Part shown: positions 12,483 through 21,829 of the stretch, piece by piece
Numbering within the stretch: the stretch's first letter is position 1
Layout: each line of letters starts with the position of its first letter
Notes under the pieces: generated by a model
The model's input: only the letters and a program-made list of their open reading frames with translations
What the model was told of the DNA's origin: nothing
Databases searched by the model: none
Position numbers and translations under genes: made by a program
Source of the DNA: Sarcophilus harrisii
Lineage: Eukaryota > Chordata > Mammalia > Dasyuromorphia > Dasyuridae
NCBI RefSeq assembly: GCF_902635505.1
Contig: NC_045429.1
Coordinates: forward strand, 462,537,359-462,601,358
DNA: 64,000 nucleotides
Direction of reading: 5' to 3'

Positions 12483-13890
12483 TCCCCCTGCTGACAGCCG
12501 TTGGGGGCCGAGGGGCTGAGCCCATCCCCGGCTCGGAGCCCCTGTGGCCTCCTGACAGAGGAGGAATCAGGCATTTGGGGGGGGAGGGGAGGGATGTATC
12601 TGCGGTGCCTCAGGACAGAGGGGGCAGAGGCGGGCTTTGAGCCTCCCGCAGTCGGGGGAGATGCCGACGTTCCTTCTCCCTGGGCTTTTAACCACCGTCA
12701 GCTCGAACCCTGTCCGCTGCCCCCCCACCCAAAGCCACTGGGTCACGTTCTCCCGCGTTACCGGGGAGGAGACGCCCCCAGAGCAGTTACAGCGGCCGAG
12801 GCCCGGGAGGGGCGGCCACACAGGGGAGGGCGGAGAAGAAGGGAACAGCCCGTGAGGGCCCGTCTGGAGTCTGGCCTCGGGACCCCGCCGTCTCCCCTTG
12901 AGGTATTGATAGCGTGGCTCGCGGCAGTGGCCAAGGGAGAAGCCCCCGGGCCCGGCACCCTGCCCCCCCGCCCCTCCCAGAACCCCCCCGGCCCCTCCCA
13001 GACCCCTCCCCATTCGGTTTGGGCGGACCCCAGATGATGGATCCTCGGGACCGCATCCTCCCTTGTTAGAATATGTACGAAGGCCCTTCCTGCATGGCAA
13101 GAGCTCCCCCGTGGCCGGCGGTCTTTGGACACGCGCCGCACCGGGGCCACGGGGCGAGATGGAGGAGGGCTGGGGGAGGGGAGAGGCCGCCCCCCCCTCC
13201 CCGCTGCCCCGAGGCCGGGCTCCCTGAGCCGCTCTCTGCCCCTCCCGCCGGCTCTCCATCTTACCCTCCCTCCCCCCCTCCCCCTCCCCTCCCCCCCTCC
13301 CCCCCTCCCCCTCCCCCTCCCTCTGGCTGGTCCCCTCCTCATTCTCCACCCGAGGGAGCTGAGACCTGGGCCAAGGCGGCACATGAGTGAGGAAGGGGGC
13401 CCCGGGGGAGCGGGCGCCTCGAATACACTTGCGAGAGTTGCTGGGGGCTCAGGCGGTGAGTCGGGAGTAGGGCCTGTTCCCGAGGCCGCCCCCCCCGCCC
13501 CCCCCCCCCCCCCCCCCGCCCCCCCCCCCACCCCCCCGCCCCAGCTGCCACCTCCCCTCTCAGAGCAAGGGGCTCGCCCAAGGTCACCAAGCCTTAAAGC
13601 CCCAGGCTTAAGGCCGCCCCCCCGCAGCCTCCTCGCTTTCCGGGGGACCCTGGAGCCCCAAGAGGCTGGGCTGGTGACACCCGGAGCCGTGCAGGGGGGG
13701 AGGGGGATCTAAACCCGGCTCCTGGTCATGGGAGGCCGCCTTCTGCCTCCCGGGAACGGGACGGATCCCAGCGGGAGCGCCCAGACTCATTTCTCCCCCC
13801 TCGTCTCCCCAGAATAGCCCAAGGGCTCTCGGAAGACAGAACCCGCTCCTTGTCCAGAAGGACATTTGGGGGGCGGGGGAGCCGAGCCGA
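12483..13890. promoter_or_regulatory. CpG-rich block (CpG island-like)
   Basis: Dense CpG and C-rich sequence begins here and continues in patches to about 18 kb. C-only tracts lie at 13260-13325 and 13490-13540. A MIR scrap (GGGCTCGCCCAAGGTCACC) is at 13565-13610. The composition suits a CpG island, but no transcript is proven. A possible first exon is listed separately. Confidence 0.45.
13383..13455 (+). CDS. Candidate first coding exon (weak)
   Basis: An ATG at 13383 opens 24 codons starting MSEEGGPGGAGASNTLARVA, followed by a consensus donor (G, then GTGAGT at 13456-13461). It sits in a CpG-rich block about 500 bp upstream of a conserved-looking X-box element. The frame is also open upstream of the ATG, the bases before it give a poor Kozak context, and no downstream exon was found. 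I do not recognise the peptide. GC-rich chance remains the likelier explanation. Confidence 0.15.
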
Positions 13891-14105
13891 AACAGCTGCT
13901 ATATTTAACAAAAAATACATCCCGTTGCCATGGCAACCCCGCTCCTAAAATTAGAACCGCCATATAGCGGAGAGTCGGAGCTACAAAAAGAGCCACCTCG
14001 AGCGCTTTCATGAACTCTGGAAACGGGACTGGTCTTTTTCTCTCTCCCCTCTTGCGGAACATTATCAGGCCAATTACTGAGCCCGATGAAATCTCCTCCC
14101 GGTTC
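13891..14105. promoter_or_regulatory. Conserved-looking element with RFX X-box
   Basis: An AT-tempered patch inside CpG-rich DNA carries a perfect 14-bp palindromic X-box, GTTGCCATGGCAAC, at 13924-13937. About 15-30 bp before it is CTATATTTAAC, close to a MEF2 site. About 25 bp after it is CCATATAGCGG, close to a CArG box. A CCAAT-like GGCCAATTAC lies near 14070. The density of factor-like motifs suggests a promoter or enhancer. Known: X-boxes bind RFX factors, typically near ciliary or neuronal genes. The role here is inferred. Confidence 0.5.
13924..13937. promoter_or_regulatory. Perfect X-box (RFX site)
   Basis: GTTGCCATGGCAAC fits GTNRCC-N(0-3)-RGYAAC in both half sites and is fully palindromic. 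Confidence 0.7.
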
Positions 14106-14304
14106 CGCTCCCTCCCCGGGAGCGGCCCTTCCTGCCGATGGCGGCTGAGGCTCCCCAAGGTGGGGGGAGAGGGAGGGGCCGCAGCAGAAAGACCCGGGGC
14201 AGGGACCGGCCCGGGCTACACCGGGAGGAGCCACGTTGGAAGGCTCCGCCGTCCCCAAATTGAATGACCAAGATCCCAAGGGGAGGAGGGCGGTTGTCTC
14301 CCGT

Positions 14305-14700
14305 CCGATCAATCAGCAAGCATCTATTAAGTGACAACTGTTTGCTAGGCCCCTGCAGCGAGCTGAGGACACAGAGGCAGAAGTCCCTGACCTCCGGGAG
14401 GTCCCAGTCTCCCGGGGAGATGCCGGGGCTCCTATAAACACCCAGCCAATCTACAGAAACCGCACCGGGCCCGGTGTGGTGGGAAGCACGGGGAGGGTCA
14501 GGAAGGAGCCCGAGGAGAAGGGCTTGAAGCCGGCTGCGGGCTCCCAACGGCAGAAGCGAGCAGCCTCTGCAAAGGCACGGAGGCCGGAGAGGGCCCACTG
14601 AAGGGGGAGCAGCAGGCAGACCAGGCGGGCCGGACTGGGGGGCGCCCGGGGTCTGCCGGGTCTGCAAGGGCAGGTGGGAGCCGGCGCGGGATCTGCCTTC
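14305..14700 (+). repeat. Old L2/CORE-type repeat
   Basis: Starts with ATCAATCAGCAAGCATC and TATTAAGTGACAACTG, continues through GGACACAGAGGCAGAAGTCC and CTCCGGGAGGTCCCAG, then the downstream part of the same repeat, with AAGGGCTTGAAGC-like phrases. Strongly GC-drifted. Confidence 0.55.
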
Positions 14701-15194
14701 TCCGGTCATTGGTGTCAATGTCTCCGGCCCCCAGGCCCTGACTGGTTTTATGTTTGTCGTTTTCATCTGTTTATGTAGCTTTTCCTATATGTGCGCGTAT
14801 AATTTACATATTGAATACATTCATAACATTTTATTATTCATCTTTTATTATTATTCGTATTTCTAGATCTTGGAAGACTGAGGAGAAGAGGGACAAGGGA
14901 GGGTCATGGGCAGGGGCTCGACCCCCCCCGGGTCTCATTAGATGCTCTGCGAGCCCTGAGCGGGAGCTTCTCACTAGTGTTGGACACCAAGCCCCGTCTT
15001 AGAACCCCCCCTTTGAGTTGTAGAGAGGTTGCCCTTCAGCCCCTGCCGAGCGCTGCCAGCGTGGGTGACGCGACGGGGCCTGAAGGAAAGGGAGCAGAGG
15101 CGCTGGCTCCAGGAGGCTGCTGGGAAGGAGACCGGCCCCGGCCCGCGAGGGAGCTGAGCTGTGGGGGGCGGGAAGGCAGCAGCCGCAGCAAATG
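14701..15194. other. Short AT-rich patch then GC-rich DNA
   Basis: 14740-14870 is AT-rich (TTTATTATTC-type) between GC-rich flanks. An open frame over it has no recognisable product. Nothing else seen. Confidence 0.3.
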
Positions 15195-15330
15195 ACTCCG
15201 AGTAGGGCCTAACAATGGTCCCATTTCTCAGGCCTGTTGTGAGAATCAAAGGAAATAATAGTTGTGCGGCACTTAAACAGTGCCTGGCATACAGGAGGCG
15301 CTGCATAAATGCTCTGTTATTGTTAAACAT
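15195..15330 (+). repeat. MIR 3' half
   Basis: Phrases CCCATTTCTCAGGCC, TTGTGAGAATCAAAGG, AACAGTGCCTGGCATAC and GCGCTGCATAAATGC follow the MIR 3' end in order. Confidence 0.75.
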
Positions 15331-15714
15331 TGCGTCCCCTGGAACTTTCTCAGCGTAAACTGACAGAACACCCCCTGGAGCGTCTCTCCCAGGCTTCCAG
15401 AGCCCTCCTGGGGCGCTCTGTCAGTGTCCTGGGGAGGTGGACAAGAGGGCGGGGCCTGGAGGTGGGTCCGGGCTCAGTCCCAGCTACTGCCCGCAGGGTT
15501 GGGGGAGGGGAAGGTGGCCGTGACCTCTGTGCCCCCCGGAAGCCCTCAGGCAGGAGCCGGGGGCCTTTCAGCTTTGTCCACAGGCTCTGCTCTTTGCCCA
15601 TCCTCCAACGCCGACATTCAAACGGAGTCTGACCTCCCTCCGCTTCCGCCCTTCTGTCCTCCCGGAAGTTCCCTGGGGACTCCATCGGACTCCTGCAGGC
15701 TCCGCCCCCCCCCC
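15331..15714. other. GC-rich unique DNA
   Basis: No feature that I can support. Confidence 0.3.
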
Positions 15715-15935
15715 TTCTCCTGCCATCCCGGGAGCCCTGACCTTCCTCCCTCCCTCTGACCCCCGAACCCTCGTCCATCATCCCGGGAGCCCTGACCTTC
15801 GTCCCTCCCTCTGACCCCGGAACCCTCGTCCAGCGTCCCCGGAACCCTGACCTTCCTCCCTCCCTCCGACCCTGGAACCCTCCTCCATCATCCCGGGAGC
15901 CCTGACCTTCGTCCCTCCCTCCGACCCCGGGCTTC
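15715..15935 (+). repeat. 55-bp minisatellite, four copies
   Basis: The phrase CCCTGACCTTC starts at 15735, 15790, 15845 and 15900, an exact 55-bp period. The units share GGGAGCCCTGACCTTC, TCCCTCCCTC and a GGAACCCTC block. Confidence 0.85.
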
Positions 15936-16257
15936 CCAGGCGATGCTGGGGGGCCTCCTTCCCCCTTCTGGGCTCGGGCAGCCGATGTTGCTGGAGGGGA
16001 GCGAGGCCGGTGACTTCGCGCAGCTTCGGCCCCTAAATCCAACTCAGAAGCGAGTCGGGCCCGGCTGGAGTCACCTCGGATGGCAGGACAAGGAGCGCGG
16101 CGGCCGTCGGGCCCAGGCTTCTGGGGGCCGCCATCTGTCTTTCCTTATTCCTTTCCCAATGTGCGGGTCCCGGGGTTAGGAGCCCTTCCCCATATCGGAG
16201 GCCTTGGAGGGGCGAGTGGGAGAGGTTTGGGAGGAGGCTGGAAGCTGAGCTGGGCCC
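15936..16257. other. GC-rich unique DNA
   Basis: CpG-containing sequence between two minisatellites; nothing recognised. Confidence 0.3.
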
Positions 16258-16500
16258 CCCCCCGGGAAGATGACGCCCCCGAAGATGCGCCCCCGGGAAG
16301 ATGACGCCCCCCGGAAGATACGCCCCCGGAAGATAGACGCCCGGAAGATGAGCGCCCCGGAAGAATGACGCCCCCATGACGCCCCCGGAAGATGACGCCC
16401 CCCCCGGAAGATGACGCCCCCCCCGGAAGATGACGCCCCCCCCGGAAGATGACGCCCCTGAAGATGACGCCCCCGGAAGACGACGCTCCCTGCCCCCGGG
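16258..16500 (+). repeat. CCGGAAGATGACG minisatellite
   Basis: About 14 tandem units of roughly 15-19 bp. The most regular units (16385-16455) read CCCCCCCGGAAGATGACG. Most units join an ETS-type core (CCGGAAG) to a CRE half site (TGACG). Outer units are more diverged (GATACG, GATAGACG, GACGACG). The variable part is the C run between units. Confidence 0.85.
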
Positions 16501-16702
16501 AAGCTGAATCCCTTCTTTTGGATTTTCACGTTTAATAAATGGTGCCGCTGGAGGATGCTCGGGCTCGGGCTCTGGGAACGCAGGGGTTGGGGAGAGAGCG
16601 GAGCCCGGCGCCGGAGCCGGAGACAAACCACTGACTTGGGGCTTCAGCCTCTGGAGCCTCTCCATCCCTTCCCACTTGCCCGGCAGGGTTGGACCAAGCC
16701 CC

Positions 16703-16721
16703 TGAGCGCCCCCTGGCGGCT
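16703..16721 (-). promoter_or_regulatory. CTCF-like motif
   Basis: TGAGCGCCCCCTGGCGGCT matches the reverse orientation of the CTCF core (plus form CCASYAGRKGGC). Matched by eye. Confidence 0.6.
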
Positions 16722-16768
16722 AGTGGAGACTCCGAGATTGCGGAGGGAGGAAGACGGCCCCTGGGCCG

Positions 16769-16784
16769 CAGCGCCACCTGGTGG
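16769..16784 (-). promoter_or_regulatory. Second CTCF-like motif
   Basis: CAGCGCCACCTGGTGG lies 66 bp downstream of the first, in the same orientation. Confidence 0.5.
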
Positions 16785-17344
16785 GGAAGCCGGGTAGGAG
16801 CGCACTCCGTCGTTGGATCACTCGTAGGGCGGACACGCTGCCTTCGCGCCGGCTTAAAGCATCAGCTCCCGGGAGGAGCCTGCGCCGCTCCCGCCCGGAC
16901 CCCAGGGAGCCGCCGCCGGTTCCCCAAGTGCTCTGTCGCTTTTCCTGCCCAGAACCTCTCCTGACGCCGGGCCCCCGGAACTCACGCCTGCTCCCCGGGG
17001 ACCGGACGGAGCCCCACAAGCCCCGCCCCCTTACGGATGCGCGCTGGGAGCGCCCCCTTTCGGAGAAGCGGGAGGAGGGTGGCTGGGGGGGGGGGGGGGT
17101 GGGGACCTGTCCGGGAGCATGCGCAGTGGGTGTTGGAGGCAGGATCCCGCTCTCGCTGACTCCAGGGCCAGGGTGGGAGCCCCGTGGCCCCCTCCCAGTG
17201 ATGTAGCTGCCCCCGCGCCTGCAGCCTGAGTCACCTCCCACCTGCCCGCACCCGCTCCTGAGGCCGCTGGGGGGGGGAGGAGGGGAGGTCCCAAGCCTCG
17301 GCCCTCCCGCATCTCGGCATCGGAGGCATCTGCAAGGGCAGGGC
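16785..17344. other. CpG-rich unique DNA
   Basis: High CpG content and a G run (with one T) at 17085-17104. No exon structure supported. Confidence 0.35.
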
Positions 17345-17695
17345 CGTGGCGGGGCAAGGAGTGCTGTCGGGGCCCAGGGAGTCCTGTCCGGGCCCAGGGA
17401 GCGCGGTCGGGGCCCAGGGAGGTCGGTGGGGCCCAGGGAGTCCTGTCCGGGCCCAGGGAGTCCTGTCGGGGCCCAGGGAGCCCTGTCCGGGCCCAGGGAG
17501 TCCTGTCCGGGCCCAGGGAGTCCTGTCGGGGCCCAGGGAGATCGGTGGGGCCCAGGGAGCCCTGTCGGGGCCCAGGGAGCCCTGTCGGGGCCCAGGGAGG
17601 GGTCGGGGCCCAGGGAGCGTGGTCGGGGCCCAGGGAGTCCTGTCCGGGCCCAGGGAGTGTGGTCGGGGCCCAGGGAGTCCGGTCAGGCCCCGCTC
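17345..17695 (+). repeat. GGGGCCCAGGGAG minisatellite
   Basis: About 16 copies of a 17-20-bp unit with core GGGCCCAGGGAG, followed by TCCTGTC, CCCTGTC, TCGGTG or (GC/TG)TGGTC variants. Multiple GGG runs per unit give quadruplex potential. The encoded repeat peptides are spurious. Confidence 0.9.
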
Positions 17696-18165
17696 TTGGG
17701 CCAGAGCCACGCTCTCCTTCCCCGGGCTCCCCTCGGAAGCGCCGCTGGGCAGGCTGTTCTCTCACAGCCCCCACAACTTCACGCCGTCGTGCGCCAGCGC
17801 TCTGAGTCAGGCGGCTCAGGAGCACGAGCCTCCTGCTGGGTTTCGGATCCTTCTGGATCCCTGCCTTGGGCTCCCGGGATAGCCGGGAGAGGCCCCTCTT
17901 CCTCTAAGTCTGAAGGAGGCGGGGCGGTCTGGGCAGGGGAGCCCCCGGCGGAGGTTTCCCCTCTGTCCCTCGCGGTCCTGGAGACCCCGTGGGGTCCGGG
18001 GGAGGGGGCTGCTGCGAGCCGTGGGTGCTCTCCCAGATCCCACCACAAAGCTGATCCTACGTACCATATGGCTGGGGAGCGTGGGCGCCCAAGACGGGTG
18101 ACTTGAGGCTGGCTTGGCAGCCTTGGCTCCCCGTTCCCGGCTGCCTGCTAGTCCCGGCCGGGCTC
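17696..18165. other. GC-rich unique DNA
   Basis: Nothing recognised beyond general CpG richness. Confidence 0.3.
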
Positions 18166-18310
18166 TCCGAGGGGCTTCATGATGCCAGGCGGGCTTGGAC
18201 TCCTTCCGCTCTTGCCTAGACCGGGTTTAACAGATGCTGCGGAGGGACTGACTGAGCTGCCCAGGGTCAGACTAAGTAAGAAAAGGAAGCAGGATGTTCC
18301 TGGCGCTGAG
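18166..18310 (+). repeat. Diverged MIR-type SINE
   Basis: Contains a CTGCCCAGGGTCAGAC phrase preceded by an ACTGAC-type box and followed by a weak tail, as in the MIR core. Strongly diverged. Confidence 0.4.
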
Positions 18311-18608
18311 CCCCAGGCCGCTGACCCGTTCCTGGAGGCGAGGTTCCGGCCCCTCCCCCAGCTCGGCTCCATCTCTAGCATCCCCTTGGCACGAGACACC
18401 CCCGGGACAAGGCGGAGGCTCTGGTGGAGGAGCAGCCCAGTCTCAGCGCCCCTGACAGCAAGGCTGCCCTGTGGCCTTCAGTCAGCGCCGGGCCTCAGCT
18501 GCCTCAGCTCTAAAACGGCCCTGAGACCCCCCACAATCCTGGGCCCTGACCTTCCTCCCCGCGGAGACCGGCCCCCACTGTCCCTCTTCCCCTCCTCAGT
18601 CCCTTCTC

Positions 18609-18825
18609 TCTCTTTTTTTTTTTTTTTATTTAATAGCCTTTAATTTACAGGATATATACATGGGTAACTTTACAGCATTAACAATAGCCAAACCTCTTGT
18701 TCCAATTTTTCACCTCTTACCCCCCCCACCCTCTCCCCTAAATGGCAGGATGACCAGTAGATGTTAAATATATTAAAATATAACTTAGATATACAATAAG
18801 TATACATGACCAAAACATTATTTTG
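18609..18825 (-). mobile_element. 5'-truncated L1 3' UTR insertion with target duplication
   Basis: The minus strand ends in the marsupial L1 tail: a GGTGAAAAATTGGAAC-type phrase, TAATGCTGTAAAGTTACCC, then TATTAAATAAAA and an A run (plus-strand T run from 18612). The flanks carry a perfect 17-bp direct repeat, CTCCTCAGTCCCTTCTC, at 18592-18608 and 18826-18842. This is a clear target-site duplication, so the insertion is relatively young. Only the last 217 bp of the element were inserted. Confidence 0.9.
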
Positions 18826-18842
18826 CTCCTCAGTCCCTTCTC

Positions 18843-19779
18843 ACTGCTCCCATGTGCGCCGGGCTCTGCGATCCCCTTCCTCTGTGCAGACCCAGACCCT
18901 CCCCCACAGCGTCCTTCCCCAAACGCAGAGCCGGAACTGGAGCAGGGCCGGACCCACGCACTGAAGACTCTCTCCCAGTTCTGGAAAAAAGGAGGCTGTG
19001 ACTCAGACTGCCCGGAGGCCTGATGGGCCTGGAGGATCAGGACCCGGGGACAAATAAGGAAACTGAGGACTGCTGCAAGGCCCTGGAGCTGGGTAACTCC
19101 AGGGCTCCTGGCCAGGGTCCCTGGGCAAACTCCTTCCGCTTTCATGGACCCGCCGCCTTTCCTAACATCCGTGGCTTTGGGTCCTTCCTAATTCTCCTGC
19201 TGCCTCAGCCCCCGCTGCCATCTGCCGGCATCCCCACGTGGGTCGAGAAGCTTTGGCCTCCCTGGGCTTCCCCTGAGCGGGGGAGGGGGCAGGCCACACT
19301 GTCCCCACACACACACATCCACCACTGCTGAGGCTGCCGAGAGGCTGCGCGCGCACATGGGTACGGCGCAGGGACACGTGCACACTCACATATACCCACT
19401 GGCCCATGCACACATGGGTACGGGGCATTTTCAATGGCAAAAAGTCAAACCCCCTCATTGGAAAGCTGGAGGACTTGTTTTTTAGGTAGAAATTCAGAGC
19501 TCGGGCCTCCCTCCCTGGGAGGGAGGGGGCTGCCCCCTTCAGAGCCACTGGCCAATTTCAGTTGGCCTAAACTGGATTGAAATGAGCCCCCTTTTTACCC
19601 AGTGGAGACAATTCACAGAATCTCCAGCTAAAAACCAAACCCTTATTGATCGGCGGCCAGATGTCCAAAGTCTTTAGATCCCCAGGATTATAGCAGTAAT
19701 ATACTCAAGTATATACTAATGTTCTATATTGATACATCCTTAAACTTACACCAATGTGATAAGTAGGTAACTGGAAGGG
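18843..19779. other. GC-rich then mixed intergenic DNA
   Basis: An ACTGAGGACTGCTGC phrase near 19060 and CAAACTCCTTCCGC near 19127 hint at an old MIR. A short CA run is at 19306-19316. No gene supported. Confidence 0.35.
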
Positions 19780-20479
19780 ATTCGTGGGGGTCAAGATTTG
19801 ATGACTGATGAAATATGAAGGAAGGGCAAGGAGAGCATTGCATTGAGAACTTTCCAGGTTAGAGGGATGATGATGTCCCAAGAGAAACAGGGATCTGGGG
19901 AAGGCGCCATTTGGGGGAAATGCGGCGAGTTCCCTTTGGGTTATGTTGGCTTGGAGGGCTTCGGAGTGTCCAGATGTAACTGTCCAGATCACCGTTGGGC
20001 TGTGGAACTGGACTTCAGGAAAGATGCCATCTCTAGATCTGTAGAAGTACCTACAGCTCTACTCATAGTCTTAGGGAAGTTCAAAGATCACAATGGAAAG
20101 TGTGGAACTTGGTAACATCATCCAGAAAGATTGAGTGTGAGAGGAGAGAGCAGCTCAGGAGGGGTCCTAGAGGGATGCTCACACACACTGAGTGGAGAAG
20201 AGGACAGAGTGATCAGAGACGGGGGAAAGAGCTAGAAGCAATGTCAGAGAAGTCCAGAAAGAGAGAACCGAATCCAGAGCAACAGGAAAGGACAAGGACT
20301 GAGAAAAGGCTAGCGATGAGATGGCCGTCGCTTTGGAGAGCCCAGCTTCAGCTTGGAGGGTTAGAAGCCCACCTTCGAGGTGTTTGGAAGCAGTAAGAGG
20401 TAAGGAACAAAAAGAGAGGAATACAAATGGCGGCTCCAGGAGGGGGGCATTAAAGGGGAAAACAGCAGAACAAACATTT
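19780..20479 (+). repeat. Diverged interspersed repeat, family not named
   Basis: The order of phrases (CCAGATGTAACTGTCC; GTAGAAGTACC; a GAGAGGAGAGAGCAG block; GACAAGGACTGAGAAAAGGC; AGATGGCCGTCGCTTTGG) matches a medium-reiterated mammalian repeat that I recall from marsupial genomes without a reliable name. The similarity is from memory; a repeat library search would settle it. Confidence 0.45.
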
Positions 20480-20590
20480 TAAAGAATCTGGACTGGAGAA
20501 AGAAATGGCCAACCTCTTCAAAATCTTTGCCCAGAAAACCCCAAATGGGGTCACCAAGAGTCAGATATGGCTCCATCACATCCACAGAAG
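20480..20590 (+). repeat. RTE (BovB-like) 3' tail
   Basis: GACTGGAGAAAGAAATGGCC, AAAACCCCAAATGGGGTCAC and CAAGAGTCAGATATGGCTCC follow the stereotyped RTE-derived 3' end shared with marsupial SINEs. Confidence 0.7.
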
Positions 20591-21829
20591 TCTGGGGGAC
20601 AGACCCAAACCCATTTGTAAGCACTGAAGAGTCAGTGGATAGGGAGAATTGGAAGGGAGAGTGAGAAAGGAAACTGTGAAAGGGGCAACATCCCAAAAGC
20701 AGTGAATGGGCTCGTGATCATAGGTAAAAGAGCCTGTGGTCGAGGACTAGGGCCCCCCACCTCCTTTACCTCAGAGGTCAAGCAAGGGAGAATACAACAA
20801 AGAGGCTGTGGGGGAGAAGAGGAAGATGGAGAAGATAAGGGGAGATGAGGCAGTAAGCCTATGGACTGGGAATCACCCCTGGGGGGTCACTTTTAGAGGA
20901 GAGTAGTAGTATTATCCTTGGCAAGGATGGAGTAGGGGGCTACCCCTTTTAGATGTAGTAAAAATCAACCTTGGATCATCTTTAACTGAGTCCCAACCAA
21001 CCCAGATCCCTCCTGTATGTCCTTGGTCGGTTTCATCTGCTCTTCCTAACCCCAGAAACAGGCAATGGAATCCAAAATTATCATTCCCCTTCTCATAGAT
21101 GGCAAGGATCCATCACTATTAGATCTAAAAGGTCTGTCACGTCCAACATCTGTTGTCACGCTTCGATGAGTTCCATCTCTAACTGCTCCGGAGACCGAAA
21201 CCCAGATAGTGTCTTTTGCCACTCCCTCCTTGCCGTTCTTTATTTGTTTGAGAAAACATGCTATAATTAAAACTAGTCCTTTATAGGCTACTGAGCTGCT
21301 TGACTTTTTGTGAAAACTTTCAGTCATTCAGCAAATCCAGGTGCTCTCACAGCAAGCTCACTTTACCCTCCTGCCTTTTTTCCTGCTTGGTGAGGTGGTA
21401 CCTCTTTGAATCTTCCTCTGCCTTTCTAGATTAAGTGCCACAGAGGGGTTTGTACTAGAGACTGGCATTGCCTTGGTTTCCATGACTCTGCTTGGCAAGG
21501 AGACTGTTTTCTGGTGAAAGCAGTTTCTGGAACTCCTTGTGGGGAGAGTTGGAGAGGGCTGAACTTCTCTAAGAAATAATTATAATCGGAGTCAATGTCC
21601 TTGTTTTTTTCCATTTCCTATTGTTCAGAGTCAACAGTGTATTTTCATTAGGTCATGTTAGGGATTATGTATAGTACCTCCTTCTGATGCTCATTATTTC
21701 AGTTCGGCTCTTTTTGCTCTAACTTTACTTTAAATCTCCGGTGACCCGACTACATACGGACTAATTCCAAAATGGCTCCAGTTGCTACCAGTCATTTCCT
21801 TTCTAGTAAGGAATATCCAATTTCATTTT
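20591..21829. other. Unassigned AT-richer intergenic DNA
   Basis: No exon structure. 21040-21660 looks like old non-coding sequence with no family that I can name. Confidence 0.3.

Noticed and set aside
16258-17695. CRISPR-like look of short repeats with spacers
   Set aside because: These are vertebrate minisatellites: the units vary, there are no unique spacers of constant length, and no cas genes are present.
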